Below are positions 1 through 8,410 of a stretch of 64,000 nucleotides of DNA, in pieces. Both the position numbers and the translations under genes were made by a program. Under the pieces are notes generated by a model. It was given only the letters and a program-made list of their open reading frames with translations. It had not been told where the DNA came from and ran no database searches. Source of the stretch: an uncultured Christensenella sp. (lineage in GTDB: Bacteria; Bacillota; Clostridia; Christensenellales; UBA1242); NCBI GenBank assembly GCA_949841595.1, contig CATKZB010000001.1:234418-298417 (forward strand), read 5' to 3'. How positions within the stretch are numbered: position 1 is the stretch's first letter; each line of letters opens with the position of its first letter.

Positions 1-1438
1 TTCTGATTTCTTCGTTTGCCAACACTTGATCCACCCTTTTCTTTTCAGCATTCAACGGCTTTCCTCTAAGTGGCAAAATAGCTTGAAATTTTCTGTCACG
101 CCCTTGTTTTGCAGAACCACCAGCCGAATCTCCTTCCACAATAAACAATTCACTCTTTGTCTTATCTCTTGAAGTTGAAGCTGCAAGTTTTCCAACCAAA
201 TTGAAATTTTCGGCACTGTTTTTGGCACGAGTGAGTTCTTTTGCCTTTTTTGCTGCAAGTCTGACTTTTGCGGCTTGCTTAGCTTTGTTGATGATAACTT
301 CAGCAAATGTTGCATTTTTCTTATCTGCCAAAAGTTTGTTTAATTCTTGAACTGACAAAGCTTCAACTTCTGTTCTCGCTTCGGGGTTCCCGAGTTTTGT
401 TTTTGTTTGACCTTCAAATTGAACATTATTCATTTTCAAGTTAACAACTGTGACCAAACCTTCTCTGAAATCTTCCCCCAAGAGATTTGGTTCTTTTTCT
501 TTCAAAAAGTTGTTTGCACGAGCATAGTCATTAAAAACCTTTGTGAAAGCACTCTTAAAACCAATCTCATGCATCCCACCTTCTGTTGTTGGAATGTTGT
601 TCACATAAGAGAAAGTGTTTTCTGTGTATGAATCAGTTGAAATGAAGCTCACTTCCAAGTTTATAATTTTGCTTTCAGCTGAAAAATACATAGGGTTTTT
701 AAACATCAATGTTTTGCCTTCAACAAGATAAGAAACAAAATCTTTTATTCCACCTTCATAATGAAATTCATTCTTTTCATTTATTCTTCTGTCTTCAACA
801 ACAATTCTCAATCCTTTGTTTAAGAAAGCAAGTTCTCTCGCTCTTCTTGTGATTGTTTCATAACTGAATTCTTGTTTTCCAAAAACTCTGTCATCTGGGA
901 GAAAAGACACTGACGTCCCGGTGGTTTTGCTTGTGCCCACTTCTTTCAGTGGAGCAACAGGGATTCCACTGTGAATCTTCCCTTTTTCATCTTCATAAGA
1001 ATGAAATTCCACATAATATTGTTTTCCACCCTTGTTTACTGTAACATTACACCATCTTGAAAGTGCATTTGTGACTGAAGCTCCCACGCCGTGCAAACCA
1101 CCAGAAAATTTGTAATTTTCATTATTGAATTTTCCACCAGCATGCAGAGTTGTATAAACCACTTCAACACCACTTTTTTTGAGTGTTGGATGCATATCAA
1201 CAGGGATTCCACGACCATTATCTTCAACAGTTGCACTTCCGTCTTTGTTGATGAAAATTTTTATTGTGTCACCAAATCCATTTGAAATTTCGTCAATAGC
1301 ATTATCCACAATTTCCCACAAAATATGATGAAAACCACGAGCACTTGTTGTCCCAATGTACATACCTGGACGAAGTCTAACTGCGTCAAGCCCATCCAAA
1401 ACAACAATATCTTTAGATTCATATTTTTTCTCTGCCAT
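1..1438 (-). CDS. gyrB: DNA gyrase subunit B or topoisomerase IV ParE (5' part, truncated by window edge)
   Basis: Type IIA topoisomerase ATPase subunit that drives DNA strand passage. About 479 N-terminal residues are present; the C-terminus lies beyond the left edge. I translated the reverse strand: it starts MAEKKYESKDIVVLDGLDAV, followed by the family hallmarks RPGMYIG, EIVDNAIDE (ATP/Mg site), DNGRGIP and SGGLHGVGAS. Further on come the transducer motif QTKTKLGN and the TOPRIM start VEGDSAGGSAKQGRDR. The start codon has GGAG seven bases upstream. QTKTKLGN and KKAKELTR favour GyrB over ParE, but no dnaA/recF/gyrA context is present to confirm it. Identity as a type IIA B subunit is certain; the GyrB/ParE choice is moderate. 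Confidence 0.9.
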   Translation of the reverse strand, partial: MAEKKYESKDIVVLDGLDAVRLRPGMYIGTTSARGFHHILWEIVDNAIDEISNGFGDTIKIFINKDGSATVEDNGRGIPVDMHPTLKKSGVEVVYTTLHAGGKFNNENYKFSGGLHGVGASVTNALSRWCNVTVNKGGKQYYVEFHSYEDEKGKIHSGIPVAPLKEVGTSKTTGTSVSFLPDDRVFGKQEFSYETITRRARELAFLNKGLRIVVEDRRINEKNEFHYEGGIKDFVSYLVEGKTLMFKNPMYFSAESKIINLEVSFISTDSYTENTFSYVNNIPTTEGGMHEIGFKSAFTKVFNDYARANNFLKEKEPNLLGEDFREGLVTVVNLKMNNVQFEGQTKTKLGNPEARTEVEALSVQELNKLLADKKNATFAEVIINKAKQAAKVRLAAKKAKELTRAKNSAENFNLVGKLAASTSRDKTKSELFIVEGDSAGGSAKQGRDRKFQAILPLRGKPLNAEKKRVDQVLANEEIR

Positions 1439-1556
1439 AAATCGCTCCATTGTATATTTTTCTTATGTATTTTACCACATTTTCAAAAATTATTAAAACA
1501 AAAATGCACATTTCTCTTATTTTTGTTGTTTGTAGCAAATTTATAAAAATTGGGTA

Positions 1557-1586
1557 TTGACAATCCACCCTTGCACATGTTAAAAT
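1557..1586 (+). promoter_or_regulatory. Promoter of the 1613 gene
   Basis: TTGACA at 1557-1562, 18-base spacer containing CCACCC, TAAAAT at 1581-1586. It lies inside a 22-base sequence repeated exactly at 54761-54782. Confidence 0.6.
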
Positions 1587-1612
1587 TTCCATGTCAACAA
1601 AATGGAGAGGAA

Positions 1613-2167
1613 ATGATAGGTAAAAAAATTGTAAAAGGAATTTTGAAAGTAACCACAGGAATATTATTACTAAATGCTATTGGAAATTTTTCATTAGCAA
1701 TTGTAGGTCCAATATGGCATTATGCAGAAAGAGCACATATAATGGGTGAATATAGAAAAACCGATTATTACAAAGAAATGAGAGCAAAAGACTTAAGTGA
1801 GTTAAATAAAGACTATAAAGAAAAATATGAAGCTTTAGATCCTTCAAATCCTGATGACGTTTTTAAACTAGAAAGATTACAAAAAGAATATGAATATTAT
1901 AAAGACTTAATAGTTTACGATTCTCATAACAATCACTTGTATTCAATTATGAACCAAGACGAAATTCATCCTGAATACTTTCAAAACTATGATAAAGCAG
2001 GTACAAAAATGCTTCAAGATCTTTTAGGATTCGTGATTGGAGGAATGTCTTTAGGAGCTTGTATAGGCACTAATGTTCTTGATGATAATATAGACATTTA
2101 TGATCCTGAAGAAGAAACTAAAAAAACTTCAACTAAAAATGCCTCAACAAAAGAGAGAAGCAAATAG
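1613..2167 (+). CDS. Hypothetical membrane-anchored protein, 184 aa
   Basis: Family not recognised. The start at 1613 is chosen because GAGAGG lies directly upstream; an in-frame extension to 1550 would run through the promoter. A hydrophobic segment (residues about 5-30) is followed by a long charged, Tyr/Lys/Glu-rich helical region (about 35-130), a second glycine-rich hydrophobic segment (about 140-160, LLGFVIGGMSLGACIG) and a short polar tail rich in Lys/Thr. The layout (TM, charged helical middle, TM, charged tail) matches the shorter protein encoded at 2256, so the two may be distant paralogues. Function unknown. Confidence 0.75.
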   Translation: MIGKKIVKGILKVTTGILLLNAIGNFSLAIVGPIWHYAERAHIMGEYRKTDYYKEMRAKDLSELNKDYKEKYEALDPSNPDDVFKLERLQKEYEYYKDLIVYDSHNNHLYSIMNQDEIHPEYFQNYDKAGTKMLQDLLGFVIGGMSLGACIGTNVLDDNIDIYDPEEETKKTSTKNASTKERSK

Positions 2168-2195
2168 TAAAATCATTAAAAGTTTAAATTCCATA

Positions 2196-2224
2196 TTGAC
2201 AACTGGAAAATTTTCCTATATAAT
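2196..2224 (+). promoter_or_regulatory. Promoter of the 2256 gene
   Basis: TTGACA 2196-2201, 17-base spacer, TATAAT 2219-2224: a full consensus match. This small gene is therefore transcribed on its own, not only from the 1613 promoter. Confidence 0.8.
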
Positions 2225-2255
2225 AATTTTATAAAATCATTAAAGGAAAAATATC

Positions 2256-2561
2256 ATGAAAAAACCATCATTAAAACACTATTTAGCTTGTGGGCTTGCA
2301 GCATATTCTGCAGCAGTCTTTGTTTGTGGAGCAGTTTTTAGACTTCAATCAGAGATGCAACATCAAATGGTTGACACTCAAATCACAGAAGCAGAACAAA
2401 TTAAAGCAAACAACGAAAGATATGCCACACAAAAAGTTGCATCCACCAACCTTATGATTTCTGGTACTATAGCTATGGGCGTTGCTGTTATCGCCAAAAC
2501 TGTTGATATTTTAGATGAAAAAGGAAACAAAAATTCAAAAGAAGACGAAAAAACTAAATAA
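2256..2561 (+). CDS. Small hypothetical membrane protein, 101 aa
   Basis: Family not recognised. AAAGGA lies upstream of the ATG. A hydrophobic stretch at about residues 9-28 (LACGLAAYSAAVFVCGAVF) is followed by a charged Gln/Glu-rich stretch, a second hydrophobic stretch at about 63-82 (LMISGTIAMGVAVIA), then a charged tail ending KEDEKTK. This predicts a two-pass membrane protein with an extended loop. Same architecture as the preceding 184-aa protein. It has its own strong promoter and an intrinsic terminator, so it forms a monocistronic unit. Confidence 0.75.
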   Translation: MKKPSLKHYLACGLAAYSAAVFVCGAVFRLQSEMQHQMVDTQITEAEQIKANNERYATQKVASTNLMISGTIAMGVAVIAKTVDILDEKGNKNSKEDEKTK

Positions 2562-2573
2562 TTTCAAATTACT

Positions 2574-2600
2574 GAAGAGCTCAGACGGCTCTTCTTTTTT
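2574..2600 (+). terminator. Intrinsic terminator
   Basis: GAAGAGC (2574-2580) pairs with GCTCTTC (2588-2594), followed by TTTTTT. Ends the 2256 transcript. Confidence 0.85.
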
Positions 2601-2723
2601 ATGCAATCTTATGTATAATTATACAATTATATTTATATTAATTCATAGTACAAATTTGAATATAATTTTTAAGAAACTCAAACAATATAATAAACTATAT
2701 TAAAATATATAAAAGAGGTAATT

Positions 2724-3755
2724 ATGAAAAAGATTGTTCTCACTGGTGGAGGGACTGCAGGTCACGTTTATCCTGCCTTGGCAGTTGGAGAAAAACTTGA
2801 AGGCTTCGAACTTCATTATTTCGGAAGTTGTGGCATTGAAAAAGAGATTTTGCAAAGCTTTCCAAATATAACTTATCACGAAATTCCTGCCGTCAAACTT
2901 GAAAGAAAATTGACTCTTAAAAACTTTCTGATTCCAATAAAACTTTTAAAAGCAATAAAAGAAACAAAAAAACAATTGACAAAACTTAACCCCGATGTAA
3001 TATTTTCAAAAGGTGGTTTTGTTGCAGTTCCCGTTGCCATAGCTGGCAAAAAGTTGAACATCCCACTTGTCAGTCATGAGAGTGATTTAAGTTTTGGTCT
3101 TGCCAACAAAATCATTTTGAAAAACTGTTCTGTCATGTGCACAACTTTTTCTGAAACTGCCACACACAACAAAAAATGTGTTCATACTGGGCAACCACTA
3201 CGTGCGAAAATCTTTGAAGGTCAAAACTTAAGATTGTTCAGCAATCAAAAGCCTACACTTCTTGTCCTTGGTGGAAGTTTAGGTGCAAAATTTTTGAATG
3301 ACATAATATTTGATAATCTTGATAAATTAACAAGCAAGTTTAACATCATTCACATATGTGGAAAGAAAAATTTTCAAAATATAGTGCACGAAAATTACAA
3401 ACTTGTTGCTTATGCAGAAAACATCGAGGACTATTATGCTTCAGCTGACTTAGTGCTTGCACGTGCTGGCAGTGGAGTCATAAATGAACTTCTTGCACTC
3501 TCAAAACCAATGTTGCTCATCCCACTTTCAAAAAAATGTTCTAGAGGAGATCAAATTGAAAACGCAAAACTATTTGAAAAATTAGACTATGCTCAAATGC
3601 TGGAAGAAGAAAAATATAACTATCCAAAATTAATTGAAAAACTTGAATTTCTGATAAAAAATAAAGAAAAAATAGAAAAAAACATGAAAAAAACTGCAAA
3701 AAACAATGCAGTTGAAAAAATAGTTTCAATTATAAAACAAAATATCAAAAAATAA
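2724..3755 (+). CDS. murG: MurG, lipid II synthase (GlcNAc transferase)
   Basis: Transfers GlcNAc from UDP-GlcNAc to lipid I, giving lipid II at the inner face of the membrane. The 343 residues match family length. N-terminal motif TGGGTAGHVYPALAV (residues 7-21) and the C-terminal donor-site region VLARAGSGVINELLALSKPM and PLSKKCSRGDQIENAKLFE are typical; the usual SGA is AGSG here. GAGG precedes the ATG. Most relatives keep murG beside ftsW/murC in the division cluster; here it stands alone about 17 kb from that cluster. Its last 11 bases overlap the convergent protease gene. Confidence 0.96.
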   Translation: MKKIVLTGGGTAGHVYPALAVGEKLEGFELHYFGSCGIEKEILQSFPNITYHEIPAVKLERKLTLKNFLIPIKLLKAIKETKKQLTKLNPDVIFSKGGFVAVPVAIAGKKLNIPLVSHESDLSFGLANKIILKNCSVMCTTFSETATHNKKCVHTGQPLRAKIFEGQNLRLFSNQKPTLLVLGGSLGAKFLNDIIFDNLDKLTSKFNIIHICGKKNFQNIVHENYKLVAYAENIEDYYASADLVLARAGSGVINELLALSKPMLLIPLSKKCSRGDQIENAKLFEKLDYAQMLEEEKYNYPKLIEKLEFLIKNKEKIEKNMKKTAKNNAVEKIVSIIKQNIKK

Positions 3756-4890
3756 TTTTAGACATATTAGGCAAACCATACCCTTCTAAATTCATCTCAA
3801 ACCCCAAAGGTTGACATGCCCTTACAAGTGCATTTTTCACTTGTTGTGGTGTGGCATCCTCTTTTCTTTCCAAAAGCAAACAAGCAAGACCTGCAATCAT
3901 AGGTGTTGCCACTGATGTCCCACTTAAAAGTGTGTAAGGCGATTTGATTCCACAAGAAATTATATCCACACTTGGTGCAACGACATCAGGTTTAACCTTT
4001 CTCATAGCTGGACCACGAGATGAAAATTCTGCAATTTCAAAATATTTTCTGTTGAAAGAATTTTCGTCATATCTGTTGTCATCAATTCCACCAACAGTTA
4101 TTATTCTCGAACTTATTCCTGGAGATTTGATTGTTTGATATTCTGGTCCACTGTTGCCAGCAGCAGCCACAACAACAACTCCTTCTTTCCAAAGAGCGTC
4201 AGCACCAAGCATAATTGGATCATTGTTTCCCAATGGTTCACTGCCAAAACTCATGCAAACAACACGAATGTTGTGTTTCAAATGATTGTCATAAATCCAC
4301 TCCATTGCATCCAAAATTTTGTTTGCACTCGCCTCTCCATTTCCATCCAAAGCCTTCAAAGAAAAAATGTCTGATTTTGGAGCAACTCCAGAAAACTTCA
4401 AACTTGACATAACTCCATTTCCAGAACACACTCCACAAACAAAAGTTCCATGTCCATTATCATCATAGTTGTTTTTTCTGTTTGAGATAAAATCTTTAAA
4501 CACTTTTATTCTGTTTCTTCCAAGCATAAAATCACAATGTGGAGCCAAGCCTGTGTCAATAAATGCAACCCCAACACCTTCACCTGTCAACGGCAAGTTG
4601 TCAACAGACAAGATTTGTTTAGAAACATTCATCATTGAAGTTGCAACAGAAAGCGAAGAAATAAAATCCACAGCAGAAACATTTGATATTGAATAAATCT
4701 CACTTTGCGATGCACTGCAATAGATAGAGTTTATGAATAAATATTCATTTAAAATATGTATATTATGTTTTCTTAAACTTGCTTTTGCTTTTTCTAAATC
4801 CTTGCTAAAAACAAAACAAGGCACTTTTCTGTCACGACTTAAAACAGCAATTTCATTGAGAAGTCGCTTATCAATTTTGTTTAAATTCAT
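3745..4890 (-). CDS. Subtilisin-like (S8) serine protease, probably intracellular
   Basis: Peptidase S8 family. The catalytic triad is visible: Asp112 (FIDTG), His147 (NGHGTFVCG), Ser326 (SGTSVATP), with the oxyanion Asn246 in AAAGNSGP. The 381 residues have no signal peptide. About 100 N-terminal residues precede the catalytic domain and may act as a short propeptide or a regulatory segment. The start overlaps the stop of the 85-aa upstream gene as ATGA, so the pair is translationally coupled. The 3' end overlaps murG by 11 bases, tail to tail. The absence of an export signal suggests an AprX/ISP-like cytosolic role, by inference. Confidence 0.92.
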   Translation of the reverse strand: MNLNKIDKRLLNEIAVLSRDRKVPCFVFSKDLEKAKASLRKHNIHILNEYLFINSIYCSASQSEIYSISNVSAVDFISSLSVATSMMNVSKQILSVDNLPLTGEGVGVAFIDTGLAPHCDFMLGRNRIKVFKDFISNRKNNYDDNGHGTFVCGVCSGNGVMSSLKFSGVAPKSDIFSLKALDGNGEASANKILDAMEWIYDNHLKHNIRVVCMSFGSEPLGNNDPIMLGADALWKEGVVVVAAAGNSGPEYQTIKSPGISSRIITVGGIDDNRYDENSFNRKYFEIAEFSSRGPAMRKVKPDVVAPSVDIISCGIKSPYTLLSGTSVATPMIAGLACLLLERKEDATPQQVKNALVRACQPLGFEMNLEGYGLPNMSKIIF

Positions 4891-5144
4891 CTTAAGCTTT
4901 CAATTATCCTTAACATATTCTCGTAAGTTTGTTTAGGCAAATAAGTTTTTATTTTGTCAATAGAGTTTTTTAATCCTTCATAATCAAAAGTCCCATTCAT
5001 CTTTTGCCCCTGGATTTCTTTGGCAAGCCTGTTCATAAGTTCGTCTGAAGAACAATTTTTAAGCTCTTCATAACTATCATTTATGCTTTTCTTTTTTGCT
5101 GAAGACAATTTTTCTTCCGTGTTTGACATTTCACTTAATTTCAT
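4887..5144 (-). CDS. Small hypothetical protein coupled to the S8 protease, 85 aa
   Basis: Family not recognised. Start at 5144 (MKLSEMSN) chosen because AGGAGAG lies just upstream; a longer version from 5180 has no ribosome binding site. The protein is soluble, Lys/Glu/Ser-rich and predicted helical (SDELMNRLAKEIQGQK, TYENMLRIIESLR). Its stop overlaps the protease start by 4 bases. Strict coupling suggests it works with the protease, for example as inhibitor, chaperone or substrate adaptor; this is inference from position only. Confidence 0.7.
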   Translation of the reverse strand: MKLSEMSNTEEKLSSAKKKSINDSYEELKNCSSDELMNRLAKEIQGQKMNGTFDYEGLKNSIDKIKTYLPKQTYENMLRIIESLR

Positions 5145-5220
5145 AAACTCTCCTAAAAACAATATATGTTTAAGTTTCAAAAATTTACACTAAAAAAATG
5201 TCGAAAGCATATAAATAGAT

Positions 5221-5646
5221 ATGAACAATTTTTTTGAACAACGAAAAAATGACAATCCAGCAAACGCTTATTATCCTGAAGCGATGAATTTTAATGCCGA
5301 AACTATGGCATTCAGTCCAACAACTAATTCAACTCCACCCGAATCACAAAAAGTGGAAGCAAATGCAATGCCTGAAAACAACCCCCTGTCAGGGCTTTTT
5401 AATGGGCAAAACAACCCTTTAATGAACATGCTAAGCAACCAATCAGCAAATCCCTTAAGTGGTCTTTTAGGTGATAATAATCCATTGATGTCACTGCTTG
5501 CTGGTGGACTTAATGGTGGTGGAAACAAAACCAATCTCATTATGCAAGCACTTTCCTCTATGCTTACACCAAAGAAGACAACTAAACCAAGTGAAGAACA
5601 TGTTGAGAAAGTGATTGAAGTTGATGACAGTTTTGAAGAAATTTAA
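5221..5646 (+). CDS. NPL-repeat low-complexity protein, 141 aa
   Basis: Not recognised. The N-terminal 45 residues are Asn/Pro/Thr-rich. Residues about 53-95 carry four copies of a short motif: NNPLSGLF, NNPLMNML, ANPLSGLL, NNPLMSLL, followed by a glycine/asparagine stretch. The tail is acidic (EKVIEVDDSFEEI). No signal peptide, no membrane segment and no clear ribosome binding site. Divergent from the protease-partner gene. The repeats suggest a scaffold or self-association element of little fixed structure; function unknown. Confidence 0.65.
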   Translation: MNNFFEQRKNDNPANAYYPEAMNFNAETMAFSPTTNSTPPESQKVEANAMPENNPLSGLFNGQNNPLMNMLSNQSANPLSGLLGDNNPLMSLLAGGLNGGGNKTNLIMQALSSMLTPKKTTKPSEEHVEKVIEVDDSFEEI

Positions 5647-5672
5647 AAAACAACCTTGAAGGTTGTTTTTTT
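5647..5672. terminator. Bidirectional intrinsic terminator
   Basis: AAAACAACCTT / GAAGGTTGTTTT hairpin with A-tract and T-tract flanks. It serves both the 5221 gene and the convergent ABC gene. Confidence 0.85.
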
Positions 5673-6315
5673 AATCATCTACCACTTTTCCATGTTCAAA
5701 ATAAATCTTTCTTTTGCAAATTTTTTCTGCAATTTCTGGTCTTGTGCAAGCCAGAATCAATGTCGTGTCACTATCTTTCATCTTTTTAATCAAACTTAAA
5801 ATTGCATCAATATAGACATCTGAAATTTCATCAAAAATATTGTCAACCAAAAGCAAATCCAATTTTCTGAATGAAAGTCTGATTAATGACAGAATATATT
5901 TATCTTCTTTTCGTATATTTTTAACTTTTTCATCTCTGATTCTCTCAATTGAAAAATCGATAATTGCATTGTTTATCATCTTTTCAGCTTCGGCAGGTTT
6001 ATAACCCTTTTTATGAAGAATATATCTGAAATTTTCATAAACTGTTTTGTTTTCCAAAAAAACAGGACAATAAGGCACATAACCCACACTTAAATCAGTT
6101 TTAAAATCCACCTTTTTAAGTGGGATTTTGTTTATATAAATTTCTCCAGAATCAAACTCTTCCAATTTTGCAATAACTCTCAAAAGTGTTGTCTTTCCAC
6201 TGTTGCTCTCTCCAACAAAGGCCACACTTTCGCCTGTGTCAACTTCAACATTGACATCTTCCAAAGCGTAAAACTCTTTTGTGTATTTTAAATATAAGTT
6301 TTTGATTGATAACAT
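5671..6315 (-). CDS. Degenerate ABC-type ATPase, 214 aa
   Basis: ABC nucleotide-binding fold: intact Walker A GESNSGKT (residues 35-42) and a Walker B-like strand LDLLLVDN (152-159). Three parts needed for normal catalysis look altered. The usual Glu after Walker B Asp158 is Asn159, the LSGGQ signature is not found (region 134-140 reads IRKEDKY), and the switch His is replaced by Thr-Arg (191-192). Start at 6315 follows AGGAG; an upstream GTG is less likely. No permease gene is adjacent. It probably binds ATP with little or no hydrolysis, perhaps as a regulatory subunit or an orphan partner. Confidence 0.82.
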   Translation of the reverse strand: MLSIKNLYLKYTKEFYALEDVNVEVDTGESVAFVGESNSGKTTLLRVIAKLEEFDSGEIYINKIPLKKVDFKTDLSVGYVPYCPVFLENKTVYENFRYILHKKGYKPAEAEKMINNAIIDFSIERIRDEKVKNIRKEDKYILSLIRLSFRKLDLLLVDNIFDEISDVYIDAILSLIKKMKDSDTTLILACTRPEIAEKICKRKIYFEHGKVVDD

Positions 6316-6413
6316 AGTCGCTCCTAACACTTATATATTACTATAATTCGCAAAAAAATAAAAGTAAATTTCAGAATTTGCAGGATTGCGTTTCAAAACT
6401 TACTTTATTTCAT

Positions 6414-6932
6414 TTACTTTTCGTTAAACTTTTTAACATTAATTTTAACTTCTTCAGAAATATCTTCACTTAAAACCAAGATGTTTTCTTGTGTCTGCTC
6501 ATTTTTCTTTATTTGACCTGCCACAACCCTGAAAGTTAAATCAACATCATTATTTGAAGAAAAATTATAAACTCTATTCCCAAAATCTTCATAAAGGGTA
6601 TACCCTGCTTCCACTTCTGTGCCATTGGTTTTGCTGATGAGATATGTCAAATTATACCAATAGTCTTTCTTTGGCAAAGTCAAAGTGTACGCATCTCCAT
6701 TTTCAATGCCGAATTTCAATTGCTGTTCTTCTTTGCTTGATTTGATTTGAAGGTCAACATATTTGTCACTCACTCTGTCGTCATCATCCAAAACAACTTT
6801 GATTGAATATCTGGTGTTTAAAGCACCAGTGATATCACTGATGTAAGCGCAACGCACTTTTGTCTGATTCTCACAACCAACTGCCAAAAAGCAAAAACAT
6901 AAACACAAAATCAAAATCAATGTCTTTTTCAT
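6414..6932 (-). CDS. Putative lipoprotein, 172 aa
   Basis: Starts MKKTLILILCLCFCFLAVGC: a short positively charged start, a hydrophobic core and a lipobox with Cys20 as the predicted lipidated residue. The mature part is predicted mainly beta (alternating polar and hydrophobic, KYVDLQIKSSKEEQQLKFGI). No known family recognised. The start at 6932 is preferred because it places the signal peptide at the N-terminus; no clear ribosome binding site precedes it. Exposed on the outer face of the membrane; function unknown. Confidence 0.75.
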   Translation of the reverse strand: MKKTLILILCLCFCFLAVGCENQTKVRCAYISDITGALNTRYSIKVVLDDDDRVSDKYVDLQIKSSKEEQQLKFGIENGDAYTLTLPKKDYWYNLTYLISKTNGTEVEAGYTLYEDFGNRVYNFSSNNDVDLTFRVVAGQIKKNEQTQENILVLSEDISEEVKINVKKFNEK

Positions 6933-7014
6933 ATCAATATTTTGCTCAAAAATCAAAAAAATATGAAAATTTATTTAAACTTAAGCATTAATTTACCTAT
7001 TTTTCAAAAAAGTA

Positions 7015-7042
7015 TTGACAAACACCCCCCCCGTGCTACAAT
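7015..7042 (+). promoter_or_regulatory. Promoter with C8 tract in spacer
   Basis: TTGACA 7015-7020, a 16-base spacer with eight consecutive C (7025-7032) then GTGC, and TACAAT 7037-7042. Drives the 7074 gene. One of a small set of promoters here with a C-run between -35 and -10. Confidence 0.75.
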
Positions 7043-7073
7043 CAAATATCAAATAAAAAAAGGAGAATTGAAT

Positions 7074-7811
7074 ATGGGCAATTATATTAATGCTTTTTCT
7101 GTTGAAAACGCAAATCCAAATGAACTAATGGCAAAAGTTTCAGATTATGCCAAATTCTTTGGTGTTAATACGGACGAAAATGGCAATGGAAAGTATTGGA
7201 CAAATAAATATAAGTTATTTAATTACGACAAATACAATGGAATAGGTTATGAAAGTGAATTTATTGGCTCTGAAAGAGAAACTTATTATAGCAATTATGT
7301 AAATTCCACATTAGGAGTTTGTCCTGGTCTTAACCCTAATCTTAAAAATAAAATCTCTGAGAATAAAATTTTTATGGAATTTCCACAAACTCAAATTTTG
7401 AATGAATCTACAATTAAAAGTATTATTGAAAATGGGAAATTGACAGGCAACACATTCCCAGGAACAAATGAACTTGACAGCATGGAAATTGAATATAATG
7501 GTCAAAAATATGCCATTTGCGAAGATCTTGGACTTGGCTGTGCTTGCTTTAAAGTTGAACCAATTAAATGGAAAGAACTTTCAAACGGTCAAATAAGAGC
7601 AGACCAAATTCTTTTAGCCAGCAGTTATGCTAATAGATTTTGTCAAACAAACAAACCAGATATGGTTAAACTTTCACCAGAGACTGCTTATGCTAATAAT
7701 AATCTTGAACAGGCTCTAGATAAGTTTGAAAAATCATTAGGGATTGAAAAAACTTTGGATAACAAAACTGAAATCACAAAAACCACAGATGATGGTCGAG
7801 GTGGAAAATAA
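7074..7811 (+). CDS. Hypothetical protein, 245 aa, with a DUF6273-like segment
   Basis: Start at 7074 follows AAGGAG; the upstream in-frame extension would run through the promoter. No signal peptide or membrane segment. Residues about 160-190 (CFKVEPIKWKELSNGQI) resemble the start of DUF6273-type domains (VEPIKWRVL), and a similar PIRWQI stretch occurs in the giant surface protein at 31147. I am not certain of this family call. The C-terminal 35 residues are Lys/Thr-rich and probably disordered. Transcribed alone from a promoter with a C8 tract and ended by a terminator. Function unknown. Confidence 0.72.
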   Translation: MGNYINAFSVENANPNELMAKVSDYAKFFGVNTDENGNGKYWTNKYKLFNYDKYNGIGYESEFIGSERETYYSNYVNSTLGVCPGLNPNLKNKISENKIFMEFPQTQILNESTIKSIIENGKLTGNTFPGTNELDSMEIEYNGQKYAICEDLGLGCACFKVEPIKWKELSNGQIRADQILLASSYANRFCQTNKPDMVKLSPETAYANNNLEQALDKFEKSLGIEKTLDNKTEITKTTDDGRGGK

Positions 7812-7816
7812 AACCA

Positions 7817-7846
7817 AAAAATCACGGATAAAACCGTGATTTTTTA
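7817..7846 (+). terminator. Intrinsic terminator
   Basis: AAATCACGG (7819-7827) / CCGTGATTT (7834-7842) hairpin followed by T residues. Also readable in reverse for the hibernation-factor gene. Confidence 0.85.
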
Positions 7847-7859
7847 TTGTGTTAATCTA

Positions 7860-8387
7860 TTAAAAAGTTACTTCAATCAAACCATATTTGTTGTCGTTTC
7901 TTTTGTAAAGCACATTCACTCTTCCTGTTTCAGCATTAAGGAAAATATAGAAAGTGTGACCAAGTCTTTCAATTGCATCTTTTGCTTCTTCCACCATGAT
8001 TGGATTAAGTTCAAAAGATTTCGTTCTATAGATTTCTGGAAGTTTAAGTTCTGGTTCTTCTTCCAAAAATTCAAATCCAAGACTTTTTGGAGCTGTTCTT
8101 TTGCTTTTTGTCAACTTTTCTCTGTTTCTGACAACTTGTTTTTCAAGTTTTGGCAAAACAAGATCAATGTTGTCATAGTTGTTATCACCTGAAACTTCTG
8201 CTCTATACAGAACTCCTTTGTTTGTGATGTTAAGTTCCAATTTTTCAACTTTATTTTGTTTTGAACAAACAACTCTTGCAGTTGCATCTTCCCCAAAATA
8301 TTTGTCAAGTTTTGCAAGCTTTTCAGTCATAACATCTTTAAAACGATTTCCTATTTTATATTTCTTTTCAACAAATGTAACTTTCAT
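7860..8387 (-). CDS. hpf: Ribosome hibernation promoting factor, long form
   Basis: HPF/YfiA family, 175 residues, the long form that drives 100S ribosome dimers in stationary phase. The N-terminal S30AE-like domain starts MKVTFVEKKYKIGNRFKDVM (about 1-100). A Lys-rich linker follows, then the C-terminal dimerisation domain (about 118-175) with IYRTKSFELNPIMVEEAKDAIERLGHTFYIFLNAETG style sequence. AAGGAGG lies upstream of the ATG. It has its own promoter and sits directly downstream of, but separate from, the clpC block, consistent with a stress or starvation role. Confidence 0.95.
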   Translation of the reverse strand: MKVTFVEKKYKIGNRFKDVMTEKLAKLDKYFGEDATARVVCSKQNKVEKLELNITNKGVLYRAEVSGDNNYDNIDLVLPKLEKQVVRNREKLTKSKRTAPKSLGFEFLEEEPELKLPEIYRTKSFELNPIMVEEAKDAIERLGHTFYIFLNAETGRVNVLYKRNDNKYGLIEVTF

Positions 8388-8410
8388 AAGTTCCCCTCCT
8401 TCATATGATT

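Noticed and set aside
52..315. Open frame inside the topoisomerase gene
   Set aside because: Same strand, different frame from a clearly conserved GyrB/ParE sequence; no ribosome binding site.
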